From: CALSPH01 sp041690035
GTDB taxonomy: Bacteria > Bacteroidota > Bacteroidia > NS11-12g > UBA955
DNA length: 53,973 nucleotides
Assembly: GCA_041690035.1 (NCBI GenBank)
Contig: JBDNFC010000004.1
Location: 1 to 53,973 of the forward strand
Direction of reading: 5' to 3'
In this document: piece by piece, positions 1 through 9,206 of the stretch
How positions within the stretch are numbered: the first letter of the stretch is position 1
Layout: each line of letters starts with the position of its first letter
Translations under genes and position numbers: made by a program
Notes under the pieces: model-generated
What the model saw: the letters and a program-made list of their open reading frames with translations, nothing else
Told to the model about the DNA's origin: nothing
Database searches by the model: none

Positions 1-1320
1 CCATTAAATAGATTATCCGTTTATTTAGAACAGTTGATAAAAGGTCGCTTATGGCTTAAGGTAATCATTGGATTGATTTTAGGGGCTGGATTGGGAGTAC
101 TACTTAACCCATCTACAGGGCTGATTTCAGGGAATTTAAGTTTATGGTTAGCCAATTGGCTAGACTTACCAGGACAAGTATTTATGAGACTGGTACAAAT
201 GATTATGATACCCTTGATATTTGCCTCCATAATATCTGGAATTATAGGGAACACTTCAGAAAATCTTAAAACCTTTGGATTGAGGTTACTATTATATTTC
301 GTTTTTACAACTGTTGTTTCCATCATCATCGGTCTAACCGTAACTCTCATTATGAAACCCGGTCAATACATTTTTAATCTGGGTGGATTTCCGAATAGTA
401 GTGGAGAACCATCGATAGCTACGGAAGATCCTAAGCATATGGAAAACATCCCAACCGCTATTTCCAACCTCATCCCAAATAATCCATTGGAATCAATCTT
501 GATGGGTGAAATGTTGGGTGTCGTTATTTTTACCATCATAATAGGTGTTGCCATTACCCAACTAAACAGGATAACTGCAAAACCCATCATTCGTTTTACG
601 GAAGCGATTCAAAAAATTTGCATGATTGTGGTATCATGGGCCATGATCCTTGTACCTTATGCGGTATTTGGGCTTATGGCCGCTTTGCTATCCAGAACAG
701 GCATTGACATATTCCTAGGACTGGGTTATTATATGGCAGTGGTTATAGTGGGTTTGATACTATTATTGATATTTTATTTGTTGCTGACTTTATTGATTGT
801 AAAGAAAAACCCGCTGAAATTTTTACAAGCTATACGAGAGCCTCAGTTGTTGGCATTTTCAACCGCCAGTTCAGCTGCCGTTATGCCGCTCTCGATGAAA
901 ACAGCAGATGAAAAACTAGGTGTATCGTCAAATGTTAGCGATTTTGTTATTCCTGTTGGTGCCACCATTAATATGGACGGAACTGCCTTATTTCAATGTG
1001 TGACAACCATTTTTATGGCACAAGCCTATGGTATTGAATTGTCTATTATAAGCTTAATACTAATCACCTTTACTGTGGTGGCTGCGTCAATAGGAACACC
1101 TGCCATTCCTGGAGGTGGTGTTATTATTCTAGCATCTGTATTACAGGGTGCAGGAATTCCTGTTGATGGACTTATCGTTATAATTGGAATAGACCGTATT
1201 TTGGGAATGTTTAGAACAGCAGTTAATGTAACGGGAGATTTAACCGCCTGTATAATTTTCAATAAGTTTTATGGTGTTACTTCAAACATAAAAACATTTG
1301 CCAACAAAGTGTATAAGTAA
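1..1320 (+). CDS. Dicarboxylate/amino acid:cation symporter (DAACS family), 5' end outside window
   Basis: Inner-membrane secondary transporter of the glutamate/dicarboxylate:Na+/H+ symporter family. The protein is hydrophobic along its whole length, with two family signatures: a serine-rich re-entrant hairpin STASSAAVMPLSM (about residue 278 counted from the TTG at 34) and the substrate/cation-binding GATINMDGTALFQ (about 310), followed by AIPGGGVIILASVLQGAG. The frame is open from base 1 (PLNRLSVYLEQ before the TTG at 34) and the first visible helix RLWLKVIIGLILG directly follows, so I think the true start lies upstream and the TTG is internal. Substrate (glutamate, aspartate or C4-dicarboxylate) cannot be fixed by reading. 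G+C looks higher than in most genes of the window. The family call is safe; the start is not. Confidence 0.93.
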   Translation, partial: PLNRLSVYLEQLIKGRLWLKVIIGLILGAGLGVLLNPSTGLISGNLSLWLANWLDLPGQVFMRLVQMIMIPLIFASIISGIIGNTSENLKTFGLRLLLYFVFTTVVSIIIGLTVTLIMKPGQYIFNLGGFPNSSGEPSIATEDPKHMENIPTAISNLIPNNPLESILMGEMLGVVIFTIIIGVAITQLNRITAKPIIRFTEAIQKICMIVVSWAMILVPYAVFGLMAALLSRTGIDIFLGLGYYMAVVIVGLILLLIFYLLLTLLIVKKNPLKFLQAIREPQLLAFSTASSAAVMPLSMKTADEKLGVSSNVSDFVIPVGATINMDGTALFQCVTTIFMAQAYGIELSIISLILITFTVVAASIGTPAIPGGGVIILASVLQGAGIPVDGLIVIIGIDRILGMFRTAVNVTGDLTACIIFNKFYGVTSNIKTFANKVYK

Positions 1321-1431
1321 TAGCCTCCTAACGTCAGCTACTACTTATACGCAAACCGTCAACTGTCTCATTACTAAACTCAAAGCCCTACAAATTACAT
1401 TTAAAAAAAAACAAATATCCAAATATTTGAG

Positions 1432-1439
1432 TATGTTTG
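1432..1439 (+). promoter_or_regulatory. Putative -7 promoter box TATGTTTG for the GloVer-repeat gene
   Basis: Exact match to the Bacteroidota -7 consensus TAnnTTTG, 84 nt before the ATG at 1524. A perfect 10-bp palindrome CAAATATTTG lies just upstream. I saw no convincing -33 TTTG at normal spacing. Confidence 0.4.
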
Positions 1440-1523
1440 TAGCGTATTTATAAGAAATGACGTTTTGCATAAACTAAAAAAGCACTGTCAGAATTATGAT
1501 TACCAATAAAAAAGAAAGCAACA

Positions 1524-2927
1524 ATGAAAACACAAGTAAAAAAAACAATTTTTATCGCAATGCTCGCCATAGTTAGCTTTAGCAATATTGCACATGCACA
1601 ATACACCAAACTATTGGACTTTGCAGGTGCTACAAACGGAATAATACCTGAGGGCTCGCTTATTTCTGACGGTACCTTTCTGTATGGAATGACTTCACAG
1701 GGCGGCACAAATGGTCAAGGAACTATTTTTAAAATAATGCCTAATGGAACTGGCTATGTAAAACTATTGGACTTTGATGGTGGCATAACCGGAAGTTATT
1801 CTTCTGGCTCTCTTATTTTTGACGGCACCTTTCTTTATGGAATGACTGGGGCGGGAGGCACAAATGGTAGAGGAACTATTTTTAAAATAATGCCTAATGG
1901 TAGCGGCTATGAAAAACTATTAGACTTTGTTGACACCATAAACGGAAGTTATCCTTTTGGCTCTCTAATTTCTGACGGCACATTTCTGTATGGAATGACT
2001 TCGGAGGGCGGCACAAATGATAAGGGAACTATTTTTAAAATAATGCCTAATGGTAGCGGCTATGTAAAACTATTGGACTTTGTTGACACCACAAACGGAA
2101 GTCATCCTCGTGACAATCTTATTTCTGACGGCACATTTCTGTATGGAATGACTTCTAGGGGCGGCACAAACGAGTTGGGAACTATTTTTAAAATAATGCC
2201 CAATGGAACTGGCTATTTAAAACTATTGGACTTTGTTGATGTCTCAAACGGAAGTTATCCTAATGGTAATCTTATTTCTGACGGCACCTTTCTTTATGGC
2301 TTGACTGTGGAGGGTGGCACAAATTCACTGGGCACTATTTTTAAAATAATGCCCAATGGAACTGGCTTTGTAAAACTATTGGACTTTGCAGGTGTCACAA
2401 ACGGAAGTTCTCCCCATGGCTCTCTAATTTCTGACGGCACATTTCTGTATGGAATGACTCAAATGGGCGGCACAAATGATATGGGAACTATTTTTAAAAT
2501 AATGCCCGATGGAACTGGCTTTGTAAAACTATTGGACTTTGATTCCACAAACGGAAATTATCCTTATGGCGCTCTAATTTCTAATGGCACATTTCTGTAT
2601 GGAATGACTTCGGGGGGCGGCACAAATAATCAAGGGGTAATGTTTAAGTATTCATTGGCAGCAGTAGGTATTGACGAGTTATCAATGGACAACAATGAAC
2701 TATCAATTTATCCCAATCCTGCAATTGATAATGTCACAATTAGCCTAAATGCAGCCATGCAAAATGCACAGGTAGGAATTTATAATGTGTTTGGCCAAAA
2801 AGTTTACAGCGCAGTCCTCACAACCAAACAAGAAACGATAAACACGAATCAATTCTCTTCAGGTATTTATTTTGTAAAAGTGAGTAACAGAGAGAAAACA
2901 TTTACCAAGAAACTAATTATTGAATAA
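1524..2927 (+). CDS. Secreted GloVer-repeat protein with type IX secretion sorting domain (seven repeats, probable beta-propeller)
   Basis: Exported protein of 467 residues. Signal peptide at residues 1-25 (cleavage after AHA). Residues 29 to about 385 consist of seven tandem repeats of 51 residues, each running KLLDF...GSLISDGTFLYGMT..GGTN..GTIFKIMPNGTGY. This is the GloVer-type tandem repeat (TIGR03803-like) found in surface proteins; seven copies of this size suggest a seven-bladed propeller. The C-terminal 70 residues are a type A T9SS sorting domain (IYPNPAIDN, NVFGQKVY, FSSGIYFVKV, KKLIIE). The protein is therefore expected to be exported by Sec, carried across the outer membrane by T9SS, and released or surface-attached. 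Ligand unknown. The gene stands alone. Repeat copies are nearly identical at DNA level, so copy number may vary between strains. Confidence 0.9.
   Translation: MKTQVKKTIFIAMLAIVSFSNIAHAQYTKLLDFAGATNGIIPEGSLISDGTFLYGMTSQGGTNGQGTIFKIMPNGTGYVKLLDFDGGITGSYSSGSLIFDGTFLYGMTGAGGTNGRGTIFKIMPNGSGYEKLLDFVDTINGSYPFGSLISDGTFLYGMTSEGGTNDKGTIFKIMPNGSGYVKLLDFVDTTNGSHPRDNLISDGTFLYGMTSRGGTNELGTIFKIMPNGTGYLKLLDFVDVSNGSYPNGNLISDGTFLYGLTVEGGTNSLGTIFKIMPNGTGFVKLLDFAGVTNGSSPHGSLISDGTFLYGMTQMGGTNDMGTIFKIMPDGTGFVKLLDFDSTNGNYPYGALISNGTFLYGMTSGGGTNNQGVMFKYSLAAVGIDELSMDNNELSIYPNPAIDNVTISLNAAMQNAQVGIYNVFGQKVYSAVLTTKQETINTNQFSSGIYFVKVSNREKTFTKKLIIE
1608..2668 (+). repeat. Seven tandem 153-bp coding repeats
   Basis: The codons for KLLDF recur at 1608 and then every 153 bp; six periods bring the start of the seventh to 2526, with no drift. 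The seventh copy is one codon shorter in the segment after KLLDF. Long stretches (the ACTATTTTTAAAATAATGCC and AAACTATTGGACTTTG blocks) are identical or nearly so in most copies, including third codon positions. Confidence 0.9.
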
Positions 2928-2974
2928 AAATCGAAAGACATCTAATACCATTGAAAATAAATTACTAAATGAAT

Positions 2975-3031
2975 AAAACCACTATTCCAAATACGGCTTA
3001 ATTTTATATTAGTATTGCGGAATTTGGTTTT
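2975..3031. terminator. Possible bidirectional terminator between convergent genes (imperfect long hairpin)
   Basis: AAAACCA..ATTCC..ATAC on the left pairs with GTAT..GGAAT..TGGTTTT on the right, with small internal loops and an AT-rich apical loop. It lies between the GloVer gene and tsaD and its right arm overlaps the tsaD stop codon. Not GC-rich and with only a short T-run, so moderate to low confidence. Confidence 0.35.
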
Positions 3032-4058
3032 AAAAACGGGCCATGGCCTTTACTGACAAGTCTACAAAATCTTGTTTTTGATATTTAAAAAGGCCAGACA
3101 TGGCTATCATAGCTGCATTGTCGGTGCAAAACTCAAATGAAGGGATATAACTTTCAATACCATAATTTACAGCCAAATTGGCAGTGGCAGATCGCAGTTG
3201 TGTGTTTGCCGAAACACCACCTACCAAACCGATGCCGTGGTATTGTTTATGAGCCAATGCAAACTCACATTTTGCAATTAAGTCTTGCACAATAGTATAT
3301 TGCACAGATGCGCATAAGTCTGCCAAATTATTTTTAATAAAATGCTCATCTTCAGTTTCCATTTTTCCTATAAAATAGCGCACTTGTGTTTTTAAACCAC
3401 TAAAGCTAAAATCCAAATTACTCATTTTTGCAGAAGTAAAATTAAATTTAGTTGCATCACCTTTCAAGGCTAAATCGTCAATATGCTTACCCGCAGGATA
3501 TGGCAAACCAAACAATTTGCCAATTTTATCAAAAGCTTCGCCAGCTGCATCGTCTTTGGTGCTTCCAAGTATCATATGCTTATCAAAATCTAAGACAGCT
3601 ATTATTTGTGTATGTCCGCCAGAAACCAATAAACAAAGAAAAGGAAATTTAGGCTTGGGGCAAGCTATAAAAATAGCAGCAATATGGGCCTCCAAATGGT
3701 TAACAGCAATTAATGGCAAGTTTAGCGCCATGGCCAATCCTTTTGCAAAGCTAGTGCCCACCATTAATGCACCCATTAAACCTGGCCCTTGAGTAAAAGC
3801 AATTGCATCTATGTCATATAAATTAATATTGGCTTTTTTTAAGGCTTCATCTAAGGTAAACAAAAGTTTTTTTTCATGATCGCGGCTAGCCAATTCGGGC
3901 ACTACCCCACCATATTTTTTGTGGATATGTTGTATTATAGAAATATTGGCAAGAATATTGCCCTTATGATAAATGGCTATTGCGGTATCATCACAAGAGG
4001 TTTCTATGCCCAGCAAACAAGGATATGCTTTTTGTACAAAAGTGTTTTTTATAGCCAA
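3030..4058 (-). CDS. tsaD: tRNA N6-adenosine threonylcarbamoyltransferase TsaD
   Basis: Catalytic subunit that transfers the threonylcarbamoyl group from threonylcarbamoyl-AMP to A37 of ANN-decoding tRNAs (t6A), working with TsaB and TsaE after TsaC. Cytoplasmic ASKHA-fold protein of 342 residues, the usual length. Visible motifs: GIETSCDDTA near the N-terminus, GPGLMGALMVG, the metal-binding NHLEAHI (two histidines), LVSGGHTQI and the C-terminal DNAAMIAM. The best start is TTG at 4058-4056; there is no ATG between it and the conserved GIETS. Only 5 nt separate it from the TTG start of the divergent tamB gene, and a -7 box for tsaD (4095-4102) lies inside the tamB reading frame. Adjacent tsaD/tamB is, from memory, a common arrangement in Bacteroidota. 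Confidence 0.96.
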   Translation of the reverse strand: MAIKNTFVQKAYPCLLGIETSCDDTAIAIYHKGNILANISIIQHIHKKYGGVVPELASRDHEKKLLFTLDEALKKANINLYDIDAIAFTQGPGLMGALMVGTSFAKGLAMALNLPLIAVNHLEAHIAAIFIACPKPKFPFLCLLVSGGHTQIIAVLDFDKHMILGSTKDDAAGEAFDKIGKLFGLPYPAGKHIDDLALKGDATKFNFTSAKMSNLDFSFSGLKTQVRYFIGKMETEDEHFIKNNLADLCASVQYTIVQDLIAKCEFALAHKQYHGIGLVGGVSANTQLRSATANLAVNYGIESYIPSFEFCTDNAAMIAMSGLFKYQKQDFVDLSVKAMARF

Positions 4059-4063
4059 AATGA

Positions 4064-7000
4064 TTGAGTAAATTTGAAGCTTTGAAACTTATTGCAAAAA
4101 TAACCAAAATTTTAACCCTGCCTGTAATTATTTTTATAGTAATTATTGGCCTGCTTTATACTTCTCTGCGCAGTTATACCTTTCAAAACAAAGTGGTGCA
4201 GGTGGCCATTGCCAAACTTTCTGCGGATATGCAGACCAAAATTACACTAAAAAAAGTAGACATAGGCTGGTGGAAAAAAGCGACTTTTCATGATTTGTTG
4301 ATTTTAGATCAGGCAGGTGATACGCTTATTTATGCCGAAAAACTAAAAATACATTATACAAGTATAAATAGAGAATTAAAAGAAATAAGGTTAAAAGAGT
4401 TGACCGCAATTAATACTAAGGTGCATTTTGAAAAACTAAAGAATGCTGAAAAATCAAACTATGCATTTTTTATTAACTATTTTAAACCAAAGAAAAAAAA
4501 AGACCCCAGGCATCCAAAAATAGTATGGACTATAATTGCTAAAAATGTTTTGGTAATTAATAGCCAATTTAGATATCATGACTATAATAGCCCTGTGCCC
4601 TCTGACCGCAGATTTGATCAATCTTTTATAGAGTTTAATCAAATTACAGGGGCCATTGATACGCTAAAAATTATAGACGATTCGCTTAGTTTTAGAATAA
4701 AAAATCTTTATACAAAAGAAAAAAGTGGTTTAACCATAATGGGATTATCGGCAAACACAATTATTTCTGCAAAAAAACTTGGCTTCTACAATATGAATTT
4801 AGCAACACCATATAGTTTGTTAAAAAACCAATTGGTGATGAAGTATAACAGTTATGATGATTTTGGAGATTTTGTAAATAAAGTAGATCTAGAGGCAAAT
4901 CTAGAAAATGCCATTGTTAGTCTAAAAGACATTGCTTATTTTTATGAACCATGGTGGGGTCAAAATAAAATTTTTACCCTAAGTGGAGTAAGCGAAGGTC
5001 CAATAAAAAGGTTAGATGTAAAACAAGTAGATTTACGCTATGGCTTAAATACACAACTGCAAGGAAAATTTGATTTTAGCGGCCTGCCAGACATCAATAA
5101 CACACTACTAGACTTTAGCTTTACCAAGCTAGAAACGAATATGGACGATTTTAGTATCCTTGCTGGAATTAAAAACCTTAGCCCCGAATTGCGGTCTATT
5201 GGCAATATCAAATTTAAAGGAGAACTTATTGGATTCTCGCACGATTTTGTAGCGCGTGGCAATTGGGAAACCACATTGGGCAAAGCAAAAACAGATTTAA
5301 AATTTGCATATAATCCAAAAATAGGTTTGGATGCAGCAGCGTATAAAGGTAAACTTTCTACAGATAATTTTAACCTAGCACCTCTAATTGCAGGCAGTAA
5401 TTTAAGTAATTTTAGCGGAGAAATAACTTTAGATGGTAGTGGGCTAAATTCAAAAAATGTAAATATTACCACTCAAAGTAAAATAAATAGCATAATTTAT
5501 GACAACAAAAAAATAGTAAATGCCTTAATTGATGGCAAGCTAGCAAAAGGTCTTTTTGAAGGAGAAATAAATGTTAATGACCCAAATTTAGATTGTTTTT
5601 TCAAAGGAAATATTAATCTAAATCTAAAACAGCCCTTAATCTATTTTGATGCTAATCTAAGAAATGTAAACCTTACTTACTTTGGTTTAGATACTGGAAT
5701 AAGCAGTATCTCTGGCGTTATAAAAAGCAATTTGGTAGGTAATGGAATAGATGATATTGAAGGTAATTTAATTATTGAATCGCTAAAAATCAATAAAAAC
5801 AATACTACCTATGTTGTAAATAACGCCATGCTATTGGCAAATAATAATCAGCAAAAACGCAATATTTATTTATATTCTGACATTTTAGACCTTTCTCTAG
5901 AAGGTGATTTTAGGTTAAAAAATCTTCCCTTAGCCCTCAACAATATTTTATGGAACCTATTGCCCGGTTATTTTGATTATCAAGTTTTAAAAACCACAGA
6001 AATTGTAGATTTTAATCTCAATTTAAAAGAACCTGAACTCTTGCTAAATTATATTCCTAATTACTTGATTTTAGAAAAAACAAAATTGGCGGGTGCATAT
6101 AACTCTAAAGACAATACCCTAGCAATAGATTTGGTCGCAAATAAATTAGGGATTTATGACATTGCTTTCCAAAACTTGCAAGTGGCTATCAATAAACAAA
6201 AAGACAAGCCATTAATTTTTTCAGTAAGTGCAAATCAGTTGTTTAATAAGAACAAACCCTTAACAGACAACTTGCTTTTATTAGGCGAAGCTGCTAATAA
6301 TAAATTAAATCTGCAATTAAAAACTAAATCAGATTCGTTAAATTATAGTGCATTTGTAGACGGAGAACTATTGTTTTCTAAAGCACTAATAGATATAAAG
6401 ATAAATCAAAGTGATTTTAAAATAAACAATAGAAACTGGGAGATAAGTAAAAATGGGGAGGTGCAATATGCAGATGGAAATATTTTATTAAATAATATTG
6501 TAATTGGTAATAAAACCCAAAAACTAAGCTTAAACGGGAATATAAGCAAAGACCCAATTTCAAAACTCTTAATAGATTTTGAAAATTTTCAATTAGGAGA
6601 CCTCCTATTTGACTTAGGATATTTGAAAAAAGACACTTTAAAAGGCATTGCGAATGGCAATATATCCATTGCTAATTTTTATAAAATACCTGCAATTGAA
6701 AGTGATTTTAACCTAAAAAATATTGTGTTTAATAGAGACACATTGGGCGCCCTTGATGTTAAAATAGTTAATTTAGAAAAAAATATTTTTAAAATTGATG
6801 GAACACATATTACAGAAGGGCCCCTAAAAGGAGTTTATGCAAGTGGAAATATAAATATTGATGAGGCTGCTGAAAACTTTGACCTAAAACTTGCTTTGCC
6901 AAAATCAGAAATAAAATTGCTTTCTAACTTTATGGACGGCTTATTTAGTAACATTTCTGGATTTATAACTGGTGAAGATTTGGCATTGGTAGGCAAGTTT

Positions 7001-8506
7001 AAAAAACCAATTTTGACTGGTAAAATAAAATTAGAGGAAGCAAATTTTACAGTTGATTATCTAAACACGAGTCTAGCAATAGCAAAAGCAGAGATAGACA
7101 TTAGCCAAAATGCATTTACAATAAAACCTTGTAGAATTAGTGATATTAACAAAAAAACAGGAATAGTTGGTGGCAGTGTAAACCACACAGGATTTGACAA
7201 ATGGCGCTTTGATATTGCAATAAGCAACATAGACAATATGCTGTTGCTCAATACCACGAAAGAGCAAAATGACCTCTATTATGGAAAAGGTTTTGCCACA
7301 GGATATGCAAGTTTTAAAGGGCCTATTGATGAACTAGATATATATATGAATCTTAAAACTGAAAAAGGCACAAAGCTAACACTGCCTCTAGAAAGCGAAG
7401 ATGCACGATCAGACATACCCTACATCCACTTTAAAAAAGAGGCAAATAACCAAAACAGAAGGGTAAAAAAAGCTTTTTCTAACATCAATTCTATTGTAAT
7501 AGAAATACAAGCCACAGAAGATGCAGAGGCTGAAATGATTTTTGATAGCAAGGTAGGCGATATTATGCGTGGCAGTGGCAATGGGGACTTAAAATTTGAG
7601 CTAAATAAAGCTGCGGATTTATTTATGTATGGCACCTATGTTATAGCTAGAGGCAGCTACTTATTTACCGCATTCAATTTTGTAAACAAGCCATTTACGA
7701 TAGAGAAAGGTGGCGTGATTACTTGGGATGGAGACCCTTTTGATGCAAAACTAAATTTAACTGCAATTTATAAACAAAAGGTAAGTTTAGCACCCCTAAT
7801 TGACCCTAGCCAATATAGTAGGCAAGAAGACTACAATAAAGCTGCTGAGGGATTAAAAGCGCCTGTAGACGTGAACAGTGAGATAAAACTTACAGGAGTG
7901 CTTTTTCAACCCAAGATAGATTTTGATATTGACCTGCAAGGCGCACAAACTCAAGGTAACTATGCAATAGAAATATCGCAAATGAAAACCCGACTTGCCA
8001 ACGACCCACAAGAATTGAATAAGCAATTTTTGAGCTTACTTGTTTTTAATAGATTTTTACCTGTAAACAATCTGCAGATTGGCACTGTGGCTATAGCTGC
8101 ACCAGGTCAAAGTGCAAGTGAATTGCTGAGTTCACAGCTCAATAATTGGATAAGTGATGTTGGTTTTGGAAAATTAATTGACAATATTTCGTTTGACCTA
8201 GGCAGAGATACTGGCAATCAAAGACAAGTGGTGGTAAATATAGAAAAAGTGCTTTATGAGCGAATAAAATTTAAGGGAGCCATAGCTGCTGGAACTGCAG
8301 CCTCTACTGCTAGCAATTATAGCCTAGAATATGATATTACCAAAGATGGTAATCTTAAACTGAGAACCAACTACACCCCATTTTATTTTTCTAACCTCAA
8401 TACTGTCAATGGTCAACAAGGGCTTGGTTCACGCAGAGGCACTGTTGGAGTTTTTTTTAGAAGAGAATTTGAAACCATATTTAAAAAAAATAATAATAAA
8501 AAATGA
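4064..8506 (+). CDS. TamB-family translocation/assembly module protein (AsmA-like, DUF490)
   Basis: Large envelope protein of 1480 residues anchored by one N-terminal membrane helix (about residues 13-33), the rest periplasmic. The body is rich in short amphipathic beta-strands typical of the AsmA-like/bridge-like lipid transfer superfamily. The conserved C-terminal TamB domain (about residues 1050-1450) includes GSYLFTAFNFVNKPFTIEKGG, IKLTGVLFQPKIDFDI, the LSSQLNNWISD segment and a terminal beta-rich part ending in GVFFRREF. TamB proteins link inner and outer membrane for phospholipid transport or OM protein assembly. An in-frame TGA immediately precedes the TTG at 4064, so the start must be there or at TTG 4082. 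First gene of a probable operon: its stop overlaps the next ATG by 4 nt. Confidence 0.9.
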   Translation: MSKFEALKLIAKITKILTLPVIIFIVIIGLLYTSLRSYTFQNKVVQVAIAKLSADMQTKITLKKVDIGWWKKATFHDLLILDQAGDTLIYAEKLKIHYTSINRELKEIRLKELTAINTKVHFEKLKNAEKSNYAFFINYFKPKKKKDPRHPKIVWTIIAKNVLVINSQFRYHDYNSPVPSDRRFDQSFIEFNQITGAIDTLKIIDDSLSFRIKNLYTKEKSGLTIMGLSANTIISAKKLGFYNMNLATPYSLLKNQLVMKYNSYDDFGDFVNKVDLEANLENAIVSLKDIAYFYEPWWGQNKIFTLSGVSEGPIKRLDVKQVDLRYGLNTQLQGKFDFSGLPDINNTLLDFSFTKLETNMDDFSILAGIKNLSPELRSIGNIKFKGELIGFSHDFVARGNWETTLGKAKTDLKFAYNPKIGLDAAAYKGKLSTDNFNLAPLIAGSNLSNFSGEITLDGSGLNSKNVNITTQSKINSIIYDNKKIVNALIDGKLAKGLFEGEINVNDPNLDCFFKGNINLNLKQPLIYFDANLRNVNLTYFGLDTGISSISGVIKSNLVGNGIDDIEGNLIIESLKINKNNTTYVVNNAMLLANNNQQKRNIYLYSDILDLSLEGDFRLKNLPLALNNILWNLLPGYFDYQVLKTTEIVDFNLNLKEPELLLNYIPNYLILEKTKLAGAYNSKDNTLAIDLVANKLGIYDIAFQNLQVAINKQKDKPLIFSVSANQLFNKNKPLTDNLLLLGEAANNKLNLQLKTKSDSLNYSAFVDGELLFSKALIDIKINQSDFKINNRNWEISKNGEVQYADGNILLNNIVIGNKTQKLSLNGNISKDPISKLLIDFENFQLGDLLFDLGYLKKDTLKGIANGNISIANFYKIPAIESDFNLKNIVFNRDTLGALDVKIVNLEKNIFKIDGTHITEGPLKGVYASGNINIDEAAENFDLKLALPKSEIKLLSNFMDGLFSNISGFITGEDLALVGKFKKPILTGKIKLEEANFTVDYLNTSLAIAKAEIDISQNAFTIKPCRISDINKKTGIVGGSVNHTGFDKWRFDIAISNIDNMLLLNTTKEQNDLYYGKGFATGYASFKGPIDELDIYMNLKTEKGTKLTLPLESEDARSDIPYIHFKKEANNQNRRVKKAFSNINSIVIEIQATEDAEAEMIFDSKVGDIMRGSGNGDLKFELNKAADLFMYGTYVIARGSYLFTAFNFVNKPFTIEKGGVITWDGDPFDAKLNLTAIYKQKVSLAPLIDPSQYSRQEDYNKAAEGLKAPVDVNSEIKLTGVLFQPKIDFDIDLQGAQTQGNYAIEISQMKTRLANDPQELNKQFLSLLVFNRFLPVNNLQIGTVAIAAPGQSASELLSSQLNNWISDVGFGKLIDNISFDLGRDTGNQRQVVVNIEKVLYERIKFKGAIAAGTAASTASNYSLEYDITKDGNLKLRTNYTPFYFSNLNTVNGQQGLGSRRGTVGVFFRREFETIFKKNNNKK
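4095..4102 (-). promoter_or_regulatory. Putative -7 promoter box TATTTTTG for tsaD
   Basis: Minus-strand TAnnTTTG match, 36 nt upstream of the tsaD TTG start and inside the first codons of tamB. If real, tsaD transcription begins within the tamB coding region. Confidence 0.4.
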
Positions 8507-9201
8507 TTGATTTTATAGCTGGAAAAATAATTACAATCATTGACGAAAGCCCAAGAGTGAAAAGGTTTTTTTGGCAGGCCTCAACAGACTACAATTTCTC
8601 TTTTAATCCTGGGCAATTTGCGATTATTAATTTTATAGAGTTAGCAGCAGAAAGTGCCCAAAGATCTTACAGCATTGCAGATAAAAAGGATTCGGTATTA
8701 GAATTTTGCATTAGCTATAAAGAAAATGGCACTGCCACAGCACTAATTTGGCAAAAAAAAATAGGAGATATTTTGCACATTTCTCCACCAAAAGGCAATT
8801 TTATTTTGCAATATCCATTGCCAAAATGTGTTTTTTTTATTGCCACAGGCACAGGTATTGCTCCTTTTAAACCAATGATAGCTCACCTTATAAAAAATCA
8901 TTCTGACATAGAAATATCATTGATATATGGAAATAGAAATGAAGAAGATATACTCTATGCAAGCACATGGAATGATCTTGCCAAAAAAAACTCCAATTTT
9001 AAATTTTATCCTGTTTTAAGTAAAGAAACAAAAAGCTTTGCTCATGGATATGTCCATCAAATATATCCTAGATTAATTTTGCCTAATATGCTCACACACT
9101 TTTATATTTGCGGCTGGAATGCTATGATTAAAGAAACCCGTCAAAATCTTAAAACCATGGGCTATAGTAGGCAACACTATTTTATAGAATCTTATGACTA
9201 A
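8503..9201 (+). CDS. FAD-binding ferredoxin/flavodoxin-NADP+ reductase-like oxidoreductase
   Basis: Cytosolic flavoprotein of 232 residues with FNR-superfamily layout. An N-terminal FAD-binding barrel has RSYS at 54-57 (flavin contact). A C-terminal nucleotide-binding domain has GTGIAPFKPM at 116-125, YGNRNEEDILY, and YICGWNAM near the end (the conserved C-G pair). It would shuttle electrons between NAD(P)H and a one-electron carrier. The ATG overlaps the tamB stop (ATGA at 8503-8506) and the radical SAM gene starts 5 nt after its stop, so the three are probably co-expressed. This raises the possibility, purely inferred, that it supplies electrons for the radical SAM enzyme via a flavodoxin or ferredoxin. 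Specific electron partner unknown. Confidence 0.85.
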   Translation: MIDFIAGKIITIIDESPRVKRFFWQASTDYNFSFNPGQFAIINFIELAAESAQRSYSIADKKDSVLEFCISYKENGTATALIWQKKIGDILHISPPKGNFILQYPLPKCVFFIATGTGIAPFKPMIAHLIKNHSDIEISLIYGNRNEEDILYASTWNDLAKKNSNFKFYPVLSKETKSFAHGYVHQIYPRLILPNMLTHFYICGWNAMIKETRQNLKTMGYSRQHYFIESYD

Positions 9202-9206
9202 TAATT

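Noticed and set aside
1608..2668. CRISPR-like or satellite array
   Set aside because: The 153-bp period is a multiple of three, fully coding, without spacers.
5038..5472. 144-codon antisense frame in tamB
   Set aside because: Shadow of the beta-rich TamB repeats; no promoter and no domain.
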